Below are positions 1 through 9,530 of a stretch of 64,000 nt of DNA, piece after piece. A program made the translations under genes and the position numbers. Positions within the stretch are counted from its first letter, which is position 1. Each line of letters starts with the position of its first letter. The notes below the pieces were generated by a model. That model was not told the origin of the DNA and made no database searches. It was given only the letters and a program-made list of their open reading frames with translations. This stretch comes from Pseudomonas sp. GM18 (GTDB lineage Bacteria; Pseudomonadota; Gammaproteobacteria; Pseudomonadales; Pseudomonadaceae): the NCBI RefSeq assembly GCF_000282195.1, contig NZ_AKJT01000095.1, positions 1 to 64,000 of the forward strand, read 5' to 3'.

Positions 1-2510
1 TCACAACCACCGGCGAACCGGTGACCGGCGCCGACACGGAAGCCGTGTAAACCACGGTCCCGCCTTCAGCCACACTCGAAGTTGCGGTCAGATTGACGGT
101 CGAAGCATCGATGGTGTCGGTGACGCTGGTGACTGCCGGGGTGGCACTAGGAACCAGGTTCTCGAAATTGCCACCAGTGGCGGTGGAAATGGTCGCCTGG
201 ACTGTGCCGGCGTCTTTGTATACGTCATCGGATGGGGCCGGGACAGTGACGGTGCCGGTGGTTTTACCGGCGTCGATGGTGATCACGGCGCCATTCGACA
301 GGGTCACAGTGACCGGCGTGCCGGCCGCATTGGTCAGGGTCGCGGTGTAAACGATGGAGCCACCTTCAGCCACCGAGTCGGTCGCGCTCAGGCTGAGGGT
401 GGTGGTGTCTGGAGTATCGGTTACCGAGGTGTCGGCCGACTTGCCGTCGACTTCCAGCTTCTCGTAGTTGCCGCCCTTGGCATCGTCGATCTTCACGCTC
501 AGGGAGCTGCCGCCCGCCAAGGCATCGTTTGGCGCAACAAAGTTGACAGAACCGCTGCTCGAGCCGACCGGAATGGTAATGGTCTGGCCGTTGGACAGGG
601 TCACAACCACCGGCGAACCGGTCACCGGAGCAGTGACGGAAGCCGTGTAAACCACGGTGCCTCCCTCAACGACGCCCGCAGTAGCAGTCAGCGAAACAGT
701 GCTGGTATCAATGGTATCAGTCACGCTGGTGACCGCGGCCGTCGAGTCGGTCACCAGGATTTCAAAGTTGCCGCCCGCGGCATCCTTGATCGTAACTTCG
801 ACTTGCCCGGCATCTTTATAGACGTCATCGGCAGGGGCGGCGACGGTCACACTGCCGCTGGTCGCGCCAGCGGCGATGGTGATCACCGCACCGTTGCTCA
901 ATGTCACGGTGACTGGCGTGCCCGCCGGATTGGTCAGGGTCGCGGTGTACAGAATCTGACCACCTTCGGCCACTTCGGTGGACGCCGACAGGCTCAGGCC
1001 GGTGTCGTCTTTCGAATCGGTGATGGTGGTGAGCGCCGGTTCGGTGCTCGGGGTCAGTTGCTCGAAATTGCCGCCGGTGGTGCCGGTGATTGTAGTGCTG
1101 ACGGTGCTGCCGTTGTTGTAGACGTCGTTGGCCGGGGTATCGACCGTCACGCTGCCGGTGGTCTTGCCCGCTTCGATGGTAATGACCGAGCCATTGCTCA
1201 AAGTCACGGTCATCGGCGTGCCGGCCGGGTTGGTCAGGGTGGCGGTGTAGGTGATCTGGCCGCCTTCGACAACGCTGCCGGTGGCGCTGAGGCTCAGGCC
1301 GGTGTTGTCGACCGAATCGGTAATGGTGGTAACGGCTGGCGTGGTGCTTGGTACGAGGTTCTCGAAGTTGCCGCCGGTAGCGCCAGTGATCGTGGTGCTG
1401 ACGGTGCTGCCATTGTTGTAGACGTCATTGGCCGGGGTGTCGACGTTCACGGAACCGGTGGTTTTACCGGCTTCGATGGTGATGGTCGAACCGTTGGACA
1501 GGTTGACGGTGACCGGCGTTTGCGCCGGATTGGTCAGAGTGGCGGTGTAGGTGATCTGGCCACCTTCAGTGACGCTGCCGGTGGCGGTCAGGGTCAGGCC
1601 GGTATTGTCAACCGAGTCGGTAATGGTGGTGACGGCCGGGGTCGGGTTCGGCACCAGGTTTTCGAAGTTGCCGCCGGTAGTCCCGGTGATCGTGGTGCTG
1701 ACAGTGCTGCCGTTGTTGTAGACGTCATTGGCCGGGGTGTCGACGTTCACGGAACCGGTGGTTTTACCGGCTTCGATGGTGATGGTCGAACCGTTGGACA
1801 GGGTGACGGTAACCGGCGTCTGCGCCGGGTTGGTCAATGTTGCGGTGTAGGTGATCTGACCGCCTTCGGTGACAGTCGAGCCCGCTGTCAGCGTGATGGT
1901 GGTGGTGTCGACCGAGTCGGTAATCGTGGTGACGGCCGGCGTCGGGTTCGGCACCAGGTTTTCGAAGTTGCCGCCAGTAGCCCCGGTGATCGTGGTGGTG
2001 ACGGTGCTGCCGTTGTTGTAGACGTCGTTGGCCGGTGTCGGAACGTTCACGCTGCCGGTGGTGTTGCCTGCGGCGATGGTAATAGTCGAACCGTTGGACA
2101 GGGTCACGGTAACCGGCGTTTGCGCCGGGTTGGTCAATGTCGCGGTGTAGGTGATCTGGCCACCTTCGGTGACAGTCGAGCCCGCTGTCAGCGTGACGGT
2201 GGTGGTGTCGACAGTGTCGGTGACCTGGGTCACGGCCGGAGCAGTCGGCAAGGTGACCACGATACCGCTGCCGCCCGTGGTGCCGGTGACGGTCACGTCG
2301 ATCTGGGTCGGATCGTTATAAACAGTGTCGTTCGGCGCCAGCGGAACGCTGACGGTACCGGTGGTCTGGCCGGCTGTGATCACGATCACCGAGCCGTTGG
2401 ACAGGGTGATGGTCAGGTCGGTCAGCGGTGCCTGGGTCAGGGTCGCGGTGTAAACCAGCACGCCACCGGCCTCGGTGATGGTCGGCGTGGCGCTCAGGCT
2501 CAGGGTCGAT
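1..2510 (-). repeat. Tandem 300-bp repeats of the lapA coding region
   Basis: Successive units recur at an exact 300-bp spacing (for example the segment starting near 361, 661, 961, 1261, 1561, 1861, 2161 and 2461), encoding 100-residue units of the type STVTEGGQITYTATLTN...NGSTVTTTITGATGGNFE. About eight full units are visible and they continue past the left edge. Units from about 1261 to 2220 are the most alike, suggesting recent homogenisation; the promoter-proximal unit is the most divergent. Confidence 0.93.
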
Positions 2511-3025
2511 CCGAGCAGAGCGTTGGCGCTGGTGTTGGCCGTCTGGCCACCGGTGGTGTTTTGTGTTGCCGAAGCGGCAGTGGCGAGGCCTGCTGTCTCG
2601 AAACCAATGGTCGGGTTGACCCGGGCCGCGGTTGCCGCCAGGTCCACGAAGCTGTGGCCGCCACCGGCAGAGCCGCCCGCGCTCGCGGCAGTAGGGCCGG
2701 CTGCGGTGGCTTCAAGAGCGGTGGTCGGGTCGACACCGGCAGCGATGGCTTGCTGCAATTCGTCAACTGATGGCGCGGCTTGTGCAGTGGCTTGCGCAAG
2801 GTCAGCGCTGGAATCCGGATCGCTGCCGCTCCACTGAGTGTCGCGGCCCAGGTCCAGGGTCCGGCCGTCAGCCAGTTCAAGGGTGATGGCGCCGGCGGCA
2901 CCCGTGTCCACCTGGTCGCCTACCAACAACCGGTCGCCTTCAACGAGTACGCGGCGGATGCCCTCTGGGGACACCGCGAAAACCTGACCAACAATGCTTT
3001 TGACGATGGCAACAACACTGCTCAT
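1..3025 (-). CDS. lapA: Giant LapA-type biofilm adhesin, N-terminal part (cut by window edge)
   Basis: Frame open from an ATG at 3025 to the left edge, about 1008 residues, with no stop. The N-terminus (MSSVVAIVKSIVGQVF...) is the retention module that holds LapA-type adhesins in the outer-membrane pore. A TAAG motif at residues 107-110, the known site cut by the periplasmic protease LapG, sits between an acidic/Gln-rich segment and an Ala/Gly-rich linker. From about residue 170 the protein is a run of 100-residue beta-sandwich-like repeats. It diverges from lapE-lapB-lapC, its expected type I exporter. The C-terminal part with calcium-binding repeats and secretion signal would lie outside the window, as would lapD and lapG. 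Identification as LapA is strong from motif position and synteny; total length is unknown. Confidence 0.95.
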   Translation of the reverse strand, partial: MSSVVAIVKSIVGQVFAVSPEGIRRVLVEGDRLLVGDQVDTGAAGAITLELADGRTLDLGRDTQWSGSDPDSSADLAQATAQAAPSVDELQQAIAAGVDPTTALEATAAGPTAASAGGSAGGGHSFVDLAATAARVNPTIGFETAGLATAASATQNTTGGQTANTSANALLGSTLSLSATPTITEAGGVLVYTATLTQAPLTDLTITLSNGSVIVITAGQTTGTVSVPLAPNDTVYNDPTQIDVTVTGTTGGSGIVVTLPTAPAVTQVTDTVDTTTVTLTAGSTVTEGGQITYTATLTNPAQTPVTVTLSNGSTITIAAGNTTGSVNVPTPANDVYNNGSTVTTTITGATGGNFENLVPNPTPAVTTITDSVDTTTITLTAGSTVTEGGQITYTATLTNPAQTPVTVTLSNGSTITIEAGKTTGSVNVDTPANDVYNNGSTVSTTITGTTGGNFENLVPNPTPAVTTITDSVDNTGLTLTATGSVTEGGQITYTATLTNPAQTPVTVNLSNGSTITIEAGKTTGSVNVDTPANDVYNNGSTVSTTITGATGGNFENLVPSTTPAVTTITDSVDNTGLSLSATGSVVEGGQITYTATLTNPAGTPMTVTLSNGSVITIEAGKTTGSVTVDTPANDVYNNGSTVSTTITGTTGGNFEQLTPSTEPALTTITDSKDDTGLSLSASTEVAEGGQILYTATLTNPAGTPVTVTLSNGAVITIAAGATSGSVTVAAPADDVYKDAGQVEVTIKDAAGGNFEILVTDSTAAVTSVTDTIDTSTVSLTATAGVVEGGTVVYTASVTAPVTGSPVVVTLSNGQTITIPVGSSSGSVNFVAPNDALAGGSSLSVKIDDAKGGNYEKLEVDGKSADTSVTDTPDTTTLSLSATDSVAEGGSIVYTATLTNAAGTPVTVTLSNGAVITIDAGKTTGTVTVPAPSDDVYKDAGTVQATISTATGGNFENLVPSATPAVTSVTDTIDASTVNLTATSSVAEGGTVVYTASVSAPVTGSPVVV

Positions 3026-3382
3026 TGAAGACTCTCCGGGTGTCACGTTCAGTTGACTTCCATGAACCGCTCGGGCGTGTTCGCCGGTCGGGGCTGGACG
3101 TTCTTACAAAATTCGATACATAACTTTGACGCGCGAAGCGTCAATATTTTGGCTATATTTTTTAGAAATTAACTTTATGCCAAACTATTGACCTTATGGG
3201 AGCCATCCTAAACAATCGCCCAAGTAATGTCACATTGATATTTAAGCGGCGACCTGTCCTGTAGCGTGTGATCCAGTTCCGATTTTGAACTTTCCGACAT
3301 ACGGTAATTCCGGTTGCCATCATGCGATGCAGCGCCACGTTCTGCAGTGATTCAAGACAAGAAGTCCCGGGAAATTCCAACT
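3026..3382. promoter_or_regulatory. Divergent control region lapA / lapEBC with a FleQ-like box
   Basis: A 357-bp AT-rich gap between divergent starts, so it must hold both promoters. A 7-bp inverted repeat (TTGACGC/GCGTCAA, 3126-3144) overlaps GTCAATATTTTGGC at 3140-3153, which agrees at 10 of 13 defined positions with the FleQ box GTCANTAAATTGAC as I know it. FleQ with c-di-GMP controls lapA in other pseudomonads (established knowledge); its action here is inference. No clear sigma-70 hexamers were assigned. Confidence 0.45.
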
Positions 3383-4735
3383 ATGCGTTTGCACCTGTTC
3401 AAGGTTCTACCCTTCGCCCTTGCCGCCAGCTTTGTTCAGGCTCAGACCCTTCCGCAGGCCATGCAACAGGCACTGGATGTCCATCCGGAAATCCAGGCAG
3501 GGGTCAACAATCGGTTGGCCGCGGATTATCAGTTAAAGGCTGCAAAAGGTGGATACCTGCCACGGGTCGATCTGCTGGGCGGTTATGGTCGCGAAGGCAC
3601 CGACAACGTCTCCACCCGTGCCGCTAGCGGCAGCAACCACTGGGAAACGCTGAACCGGAGCGAGTCAAGTTTACGTCTGTCGCAGATGGTTTTTGACGGT
3701 TTTGCGACGTCCAGCGAAGTGGGGCGTCAACAAGCCACCGTTAATTCCCGTGCTTATTCCTTGCTGGGCACCTCGGAACGCACAGCGCTGACCGTCGCTC
3801 AGGTCTATCTCGATGTGCTGACCCGCCGCGAATTCGTGCGTCTGGCCGAAGACAACCTGAAAAACCACGAACGGATTTTTGACCAGATCAAATTGCGCAC
3901 CCAGCGCGGCGTGGGCAGCGGCGCCGACCTCGATCAGGCCGAAGCGCGTATGGCCCAGGCCCGCAACAACCTGATCACCGAGCAGACCAACCTGGCAGAC
4001 GCCGAGACCAACTTCCTCAGTGCCGTCGGCCAAATGCCCGATCAACTGGAGCGGCCTGCCGATTTTATGGCGCTGTTGCCGGCCAACCTGAATGAAGCAC
4101 GGGCGCAGATGCTGGAAAACAGCCCGATCCTGCGTTCCGCCGAATCCGATATCGCCGCCGCCGAGAAACAGTACGAAGCCGCCAAGTCGAGCTTCTACCC
4201 GCGCTTCGATGCCGAACTGGGCCGCACCGCCGACAACGACCTCGATGGTCAGAACGGTCACAACAACGAATGGCAGGCCATGCTGCGCATGCGCTTCAAT
4301 TTGTTTGCCGGTGGCAGCAACAAGGCCGATCTGGAATCCAAGTCCTACCTGTCGAACCAGGCGCTGGATATTCGCAACAACGCTCTGCGCGTGTTGAATG
4401 AAGAACTGGGCCTGGCCTGGAATGCCTTGAACAACGCCAACGCCCAGGTGCCGATCGCCCAGCAATATGTCGATCGTAGTGCCAGCGTGCGTGGCGCGTA
4501 TCAGAAGCAGTTCAGCCTCGGCGAGCGGACATTGCTCGACCTGCTCGACAGTGAAAACGAGCTGTTCACCGCTTCCCGTCGGCTCGCCGAGATCAAAAAC
4601 ATTCAGTTATTTACTCAGTACCGAATCAAGGCGACCATGGGCGAATTGCTCAAAAGTCAGGGCGTGGTCGCACCGTTGGCCTCCGTTGTGCAAAATGACG
4701 TGAAGCCCAAGGTCCAGCTGCCTGGGATGAATTGA
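3383..4735 (+). CDS. lapE: LapE/AggA-like TolC-family outer membrane channel for LapA
   Basis: A 450-residue TolC-family protein forming the outer-membrane pore of the LapA type I secretion system, in which the LapA retention module is thought to remain threaded. The chosen ATG at 3383 starts directly with a signal peptide (MRLHLFKVLPFALAASFVQA, cleavage expected after AQA); an upstream in-frame ATG at 3314 would add 23 residues ahead of it. The two repeated halves of the TolC alpha-barrel can be followed, including the conserved NLFAGGSNKADLES and GERTLLDLLDSENEL segments. It is first in the lapE-lapB-lapC order, 39 bp before lapB. Confidence 0.92.
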   Translation: MRLHLFKVLPFALAASFVQAQTLPQAMQQALDVHPEIQAGVNNRLAADYQLKAAKGGYLPRVDLLGGYGREGTDNVSTRAASGSNHWETLNRSESSLRLSQMVFDGFATSSEVGRQQATVNSRAYSLLGTSERTALTVAQVYLDVLTRREFVRLAEDNLKNHERIFDQIKLRTQRGVGSGADLDQAEARMAQARNNLITEQTNLADAETNFLSAVGQMPDQLERPADFMALLPANLNEARAQMLENSPILRSAESDIAAAEKQYEAAKSSFYPRFDAELGRTADNDLDGQNGHNNEWQAMLRMRFNLFAGGSNKADLESKSYLSNQALDIRNNALRVLNEELGLAWNALNNANAQVPIAQQYVDRSASVRGAYQKQFSLGERTLLDLLDSENELFTASRRLAEIKNIQLFTQYRIKATMGELLKSQGVVAPLASVVQNDVKPKVQLPGMN

Positions 4736-4774
4736 GTCCTGCCCCATTTCAACTGTTAGCCAAGAGTGTCGAGC

Positions 4775-6931
4775 GTGGAATCAGAAGTCAGTCGAGTTCA
4801 ACTCATTCATGATCCACGCGCGCTGCATGACGATCCATTACTGGACGGTCTGCTAGCCCTTTGCACGTTGCACCAGAAGCCGGCCAGCGCGGCAATGCTG
4901 ACCACCGGCCTGCCGTTGCCCAAGCAGCGTCTGAGCGTCGAACTGCTGCCCCGCGCGGCCGCTCGCGCCGGGCTGCAAGGGCGGGTGCTGCAACGCAAGC
5001 TGGAGCAGATTCCGGCGATCGCCATGCCGGCGCTGTTGTTGCTCAAGGATGGGCGCAGTGCGGTGCTGCTCGGTTGGCACGGTGAAGACCAGGCCCGCTT
5101 GCTGCTCAGCGAGAGCGATGGTGGCGAAGTTTGCGTCAGCCGTGAACTGCTCGCTGACGACTACAGCGGCAAAGTGTTCTTCGCTCAACCCCAGCACAAA
5201 TTCGACGTCAACCACGGCACGCTGATCCCGCGCGCGCGTTCGTGGTTTCGCGACACCCTCAAGCGTTCTCGCTGGCTGTACGTCGACGCCATCGCCGCCA
5301 GTTTACTGATCAACATCATCGCCATGGCCGCGCCGCTGTTCGTGATGAATGTCTACGACCGCGTGGTGCCGAACCAGGCCGAATCAACCCTTTGGGTGCT
5401 GGCCATCGGCATCACCGGCGCTTATGTGTTCGACCTGATCCTCAAGAGCCTGCGCAGCCTGTGCCTGGACCTGGCCGGCAAGAAAACCGACCTGATCATT
5501 TCAGCGACGCTGTTCGAGCGCATCGTCGGCATGGCCATGAAGTACCGTCCGGCCAGGGTCGGCAGCTTCGCCCAGAACATCCATGAGTTTCAGAGCCTGC
5601 GCGACTTCCTCGCGTCGCTGACCCTCACCAGCCTGATCGACTTGCCGTTTACGCTGTTGATCTTCCTGGTTATCGCGATCCTCGGCGGGCATCTGGTGTG
5701 GATTCCGGTATTGGCGTTCCCGATTGCCTTGCTGATCGGTTATGCCTTGCAGAAACCGCTGGTGGCGACCATGGAACGAACCATGGCTCTGGGCGCCGAG
5801 CGCCAGTCGAGCCTGATCGAAACCCTCGCCGGTCTTGATGCGGTCAAGGTCAACAATGCCGAAAGCGAACGCCAGTATCAGTGGGAGCAGACCATCGGCA
5901 CCCTCAGCCGCCTTGAGCTGCGGGTGAAAATGCTGTCCGGCCTGGCGATGAACATCACCTTGCTGATTCAGCAACTGGCCGGGGTGATCATGATCGTCTT
6001 CGGCGTGTACCAGATCATCGCCGGCAACCTGAGCATGGGCGGTTTGATCGCCTGTTACATGCTCAGCGGTCGTGCCCTCAGCCCGCTGGCCTCGCTGTCC
6101 GGCCTGTTGACCCGCTACCAGCAGGCCCGCGTGACCATGACCTCGGTCGATCAGATGATGGAGCTGCCCCAGGAGCGCAATTTCGACGAGCGCCCGCTGA
6201 GCCGCAAGATCCTGCAAGGCGCCATTGAATGCCGTCAGCTGACCTTCACCTATCCGAATCAGCAGAATCCCGCGCTGAAGGGCATCAACCTGATCATCAA
6301 GCCGGGCGAGAAGATCGGCATCATCGGCCGCAGCGGCTCGGGCAAAAGCTCCCTGGCCAAACTGCTGGTGGGCCTCTATCAGCCGGACGACGGTGCGCTG
6401 CTGGTGGATGGTGTGGATATCCGGCAGATCGACGTCAGCGAACTGCGCCACAACATCGGCTACGTGCCCCAGGACATCCAGTTGCTCGCCGGTACGTTGC
6501 GCGACAACCTGGTGTCGGGCGCGCGCTACGTCGAAGACGAACTGGTGCTGCAAGCCGCGGAACTGGCCGGTGTCCACGAATTCGCCCGCCTGCACCCACA
6601 AGGTTATGAACTGCAAGTCGGTGAGCGTGGGCAGAACCTGTCCGGCGGTCAGCGCCAGAATGTCGCCCTGGCCCGAGCGCTACTGCTCAACCCGCCGATC
6701 CTGTTGCTGGACGAACCCACCAGCGCCATGGACAACACCGGCGAAGAGCGCCTGAAACAACGCCTCGCTGCCGTGGTGGAAAACAAGACCGTGGTGCTGG
6801 TGACGCACCGGGCTTCGCTGTTGTCGCTGGTGGATCGCCTGCTGGTGATCGACCGCGGGCAGATTCTCGCCGATGGCCCGAAAGCCGCCGTGATGGAAGC
6901 GTTGAAAAAGGGGCAAATCAGTGTTGCTTAA
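4775..6931 (+). CDS. lapB: LapB type I secretion ABC transporter
   Basis: Inner-membrane ABC exporter (718 residues) that energises LapA secretion. Order: an N-terminal C39-peptidase-like domain (about 1-135) without an evident catalytic Cys/His pair, as usual for RTX/LapA exporters; a transmembrane domain (about 150-430); and an ATPase domain with Walker A GRSGSGKS (518-525), signature LSGGQ (about 622) and Walker B ILLLDEPTSAMD. I chose GTG 4775 because AAGAG lies about 8 bases upstream; an in-frame GTG at 4766 would add three residues. Overlaps lapC by 11 bases, so translation is probably coupled. Confidence 0.93.
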   Translation: MESEVSRVQLIHDPRALHDDPLLDGLLALCTLHQKPASAAMLTTGLPLPKQRLSVELLPRAAARAGLQGRVLQRKLEQIPAIAMPALLLLKDGRSAVLLGWHGEDQARLLLSESDGGEVCVSRELLADDYSGKVFFAQPQHKFDVNHGTLIPRARSWFRDTLKRSRWLYVDAIAASLLINIIAMAAPLFVMNVYDRVVPNQAESTLWVLAIGITGAYVFDLILKSLRSLCLDLAGKKTDLIISATLFERIVGMAMKYRPARVGSFAQNIHEFQSLRDFLASLTLTSLIDLPFTLLIFLVIAILGGHLVWIPVLAFPIALLIGYALQKPLVATMERTMALGAERQSSLIETLAGLDAVKVNNAESERQYQWEQTIGTLSRLELRVKMLSGLAMNITLLIQQLAGVIMIVFGVYQIIAGNLSMGGLIACYMLSGRALSPLASLSGLLTRYQQARVTMTSVDQMMELPQERNFDERPLSRKILQGAIECRQLTFTYPNQQNPALKGINLIIKPGEKIGIIGRSGSGKSSLAKLLVGLYQPDDGALLVDGVDIRQIDVSELRHNIGYVPQDIQLLAGTLRDNLVSGARYVEDELVLQAAELAGVHEFARLHPQGYELQVGERGQNLSGGQRQNVALARALLLNPPILLLDEPTSAMDNTGEERLKQRLAAVVENKTVVLVTHRASLLSLVDRLLVIDRGQILADGPKAAVMEALKKGQISVA

Positions 6932-8288
6932 GTCCGGGGTCAAAGAATCCATCCGCCGCTACTTCAAAGGCTCCGCGTCGCTGCAAGGCCAGCCCCTTCC
7001 CGAGGTCAACAAAGCGCTGATCGAAGACGCCCCGCGCGTGGTGCGGTTGACGATCTGGGCGATCATCGGTTTCTTCGTGTTCCTGATGCTTTGGGCCAAT
7101 TTCGCGGTGATCGATGAAGTCACCAAGGGCGATGGCAAGGCGATTCCGTCGTCGAAGATCCAGAAAATCCAGAACCTTGAGGGCGGTATCGTTTCCGAGC
7201 TGTTCGTCAAGGAAGGGCAAATCGTCGAGGCTGGCGCGCCGCTGATACGTCTGGACGACACACGGTTCGCCTCCAACGTTGGCGAAACCGAGGCCGATCG
7301 GCTGTCGATGTTGTTGCGCGTGGAGCGCTTGAGCGCCGAGGTCGAAGACCGTCCACTGAATTTCCCCGCCGATGTGCTCAAAGCCGTTCCCGGCCAGGCC
7401 GCCAGCGAAGAATCGTTGTACGTCAGCCGTCGTCAGCAACTGCACGATGAGATCGGTGGTTTGCAGGAGCAGTTGATCCAGAAGCAGCAGGAGCTGCGCG
7501 AGTTCACCTCCAAACAGGCCCAGTACCGCAGCGGTCTGTCCTTGCAGCGTCAGGAAATCGCCATGTCCGAGCCGTTGGTGGCTCAGGGCGCGGTGTCCCC
7601 GGTTGAGGTTTTGCGCCTCAAGCGTGCCGAGGTCGAAACCCGCGGCCAACTGGACGCCACCACCCTGGCGATCCCTCGCGCCGAATCGGCGATCAAGGAA
7701 GTGCAGCGCAAGATCGACGAGACTCGCGGCAAATTCCGCAGCGAAGCCCTGACTCAACTCAACGAAGCGCGTACCGATCTGAACAAGGCCCAGGCGACCG
7801 GCAAAGCGCTGGAAGACCGGGTCAGCCGGACGCTGGTGACATCGCCGGTACGCGGCATCGTCAACAAGTTGCTGGTGAACACCATCGGTGGCGTGATTCA
7901 GCCGGGCAGCGACCTGGTGGAGATCGTACCGCTGGACGACACCTTGCTGGTGGAAGCCAAGATTCGCCCGCAAGACATCGCCTTCCTGCATCCGGGACAA
8001 GACGCCACGGTGAAGTTCACGGCTTACGACTACACCATTTATGGTGGGCTGAAAGCCAAGCTGGAGCAGATCGGTGCCGACACCATCACCGATGAAGACA
8101 AGAAGACCACTTACTACATCATCAAACTGCGCACCGAGCGCAGCCACCTCGGGACAGATGAAAAACCGTTGCTGATCATTCCGGGGATGGTGGCGTCGGT
8201 GGATATCATTACCGGCAAGAAGACTATACTCAGTTATCTGCTCAAGCCGATTATCCGGGCTCGCGCCGAGGCGTTGCACGAGCGGTAG
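6921..8288 (+). CDS. lapC: LapC membrane fusion protein (HlyD family)
   Basis: Periplasmic adaptor of 455 residues joining LapB to LapE. It has a short cytoplasmic N-terminus, one transmembrane segment at about residues 43-63, a split lipoyl domain (IQNLEGGIVSELFVKEGQIV and the returning ...LVTSPVRGIVNKL), a long coiled-coil hairpin (about 170-300) and a C-terminal beta-barrel ending with the GMVASVDIITGKKTILSYLLKP segment typical of type I adaptors. Starts with GTG inside the lapB 3' end. The next feature downstream is a palindromic repeat cluster, so this is probably the last gene of the operon. Confidence 0.93.
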   Translation: MLLKSGVKESIRRYFKGSASLQGQPLPEVNKALIEDAPRVVRLTIWAIIGFFVFLMLWANFAVIDEVTKGDGKAIPSSKIQKIQNLEGGIVSELFVKEGQIVEAGAPLIRLDDTRFASNVGETEADRLSMLLRVERLSAEVEDRPLNFPADVLKAVPGQAASEESLYVSRRQQLHDEIGGLQEQLIQKQQELREFTSKQAQYRSGLSLQRQEIAMSEPLVAQGAVSPVEVLRLKRAEVETRGQLDATTLAIPRAESAIKEVQRKIDETRGKFRSEALTQLNEARTDLNKAQATGKALEDRVSRTLVTSPVRGIVNKLLVNTIGGVIQPGSDLVEIVPLDDTLLVEAKIRPQDIAFLHPGQDATVKFTAYDYTIYGGLKAKLEQIGADTITDEDKKTTYYIIKLRTERSHLGTDEKPLLIIPGMVASVDIITGKKTILSYLLKPIIRARAEALHER

Positions 8289-8313
8289 TTTTCGGGTGAG
8301 GCTGATTTTGATC

Positions 8314-8410
8314 GTTCCCACGCTCTGCGTGGGAATGCCGCCATGGACGCTCCGCGTCCACTGTGACGCAGAGCGTCACGGGATGTATTCCCACGCAAGA
8401 GCGTGGGAAC
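8314..8410. repeat. Cluster of four short palindromes between lapC and the tauD-like gene
   Basis: Four consecutive stem-loops share a CGC-nnn-GCG core: TTCCCACGC/GCGTGGGAA at the left end, TGGACGC/GCGTCCA, GTGACGC/GCGTCAC, and TTCCCACGC/GCGTGGGAA again at the right end. The two outer ones are near-identical. This is the appearance of a Pseudomonas intergenic REP/BIME-like element. It occupies a third of the 315-bp gap 8289-8603; the rest is AT-rich (8425-8485) and probably holds the promoter of the next operon. Confidence 0.8.
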
Positions 8411-8603
8411 AATCGGTGGTAGATAAAAGCCATATAGTTATTCGCTAACGGTATTTAAATTTCAATTCTTATACCTATAAAGTCACTTCCCTGCGTACCT
8501 GCCGACCAATCGGCGCGCCGCACGACACGAACCAACACGGGACCTCCGTGAGTTTCTGATCGACGCGCGCCCTTTGAGCGTGCTGTGCGTGGGAGTGATT
8601 TTT

Positions 8604-9515
8604 ATGTCAGCCGTCTCTTTTTCTCCAAAGCCTGAGTCAACCAGCGCCGCCACCCTCGCGTCGCAAGCCTTCGACATCCGCCCGTTCAGCGGCGCCGTCG
8701 GTGCCGAAATCATCGGCCTGGACCTGTCCTGCCCGATCAATGATCAGGACTTCACCCGCATTCACCGTGTGCACCTGGATCATCACGTCGTGGTGTTCCG
8801 CGACCAGCGCATCACCCCCGAACAGCAGATCGCCTTCAGCCGCCGTTTCGGCGTGTTGCAGATCCATGTACTCAAGCAATTCCTGCTGGCCGGGCATCCG
8901 GAAATTCTCATCGTTTCCAACATCATCGAAAACGGCCAATCCATCGGCCTCGGTGATGCCGGCAAGTTTTGGCACTCCGATCTTTCTTATAAAGAACTGC
9001 CGAGCCTGGGCTCGATGCTGCATGCCCAGGAGCTGCCCTCTGAAGGCGGCGACACGCTGTTCGCCGACATGCACAAAGCCTGGGACAACTTGCCCGAGGC
9101 GCTGGGTAAAGCCGTCGAAGGTCGTTCGGCCGCGCATTCCTACACGGCGCGCTACAGCGAAACCAAATTCGAGGGCAACTGGCGCCCGACCCTGACGCCG
9201 GAGCAACTGGCTCAGGTCGCTGAAGTCGTTCATCCGATCGTCCGCACCCACCCGGAAAACGGCCGCAAGGCGTTGTTCGTCAGCGAGGGCTTCACCACCC
9301 GCATCGTCGGTTTGCCGGAAGACGAGAGCAAACAGCTGCTCGACGAGCTCTACGCCCACAGCGTGCTGCCGCAAAACATTTACCGCCATCAATGGCAGGC
9401 CCACGACCTGGTGTTCTGGGACAACCGCTCGCTGATTCACCTCGCCGCCGGATGCCCCAGCCATCTGCGCCGCAAGTTGTATCGCACCACCATCCAGGGC
9501 GACGCGCCTTTCTGA
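8604..9515 (+). CDS. TauD/TfdA-family Fe(II)/2-oxoglutarate dioxygenase
   Basis: A 303-residue member of the taurine dioxygenase/TfdA family, which oxidises a substrate next to a heteroatom using O2 and 2-oxoglutarate. Visible iron ligands are H124 and D126 (FWHSDLSY) and H279 (NRSLIHLAAG), with Arg289/Arg290 in the usual 2-oxoglutarate-binding region. The ATG at 8604 was chosen because GGGAGTG lies just upstream and family similarity begins there; an upstream in-frame start at 8574 adds ten unlikely residues. First gene of a run with a taurine/sulfonate-type ABC transporter. The substrate (sulfonate, sulfate ester or other acid) cannot be fixed from sequence. Confidence 0.88.
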   Translation: MSAVSFSPKPESTSAATLASQAFDIRPFSGAVGAEIIGLDLSCPINDQDFTRIHRVHLDHHVVVFRDQRITPEQQIAFSRRFGVLQIHVLKQFLLAGHPEILIVSNIIENGQSIGLGDAGKFWHSDLSYKELPSLGSMLHAQELPSEGGDTLFADMHKAWDNLPEALGKAVEGRSAAHSYTARYSETKFEGNWRPTLTPEQLAQVAEVVHPIVRTHPENGRKALFVSEGFTTRIVGLPEDESKQLLDELYAHSVLPQNIYRHQWQAHDLVFWDNRSLIHLAAGCPSHLRRKLYRTTIQGDAPF

Positions 9516-9530
9516 TTTCGGAGAACCCTC

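Noticed and set aside
803..2770. Plus-strand ORF of 655 residues
   Set aside because: It is the opposite-strand shadow of the 300-bp lapA repeats; its Gly/Arg/Asp-rich periodic composition mirrors the repeat and it has no start signal.
3162..3380. 72-residue minus-strand ORF in the lap divergent region
   Set aside because: No Shine-Dalgarno, AT-rich promoter-like DNA and no recognisable protein features.
5501..6616. Minus-strand ORF of 371 residues
   Set aside because: Lies within the lapB ATPase gene, is rich in Gln/His/Arg and shows no motif.
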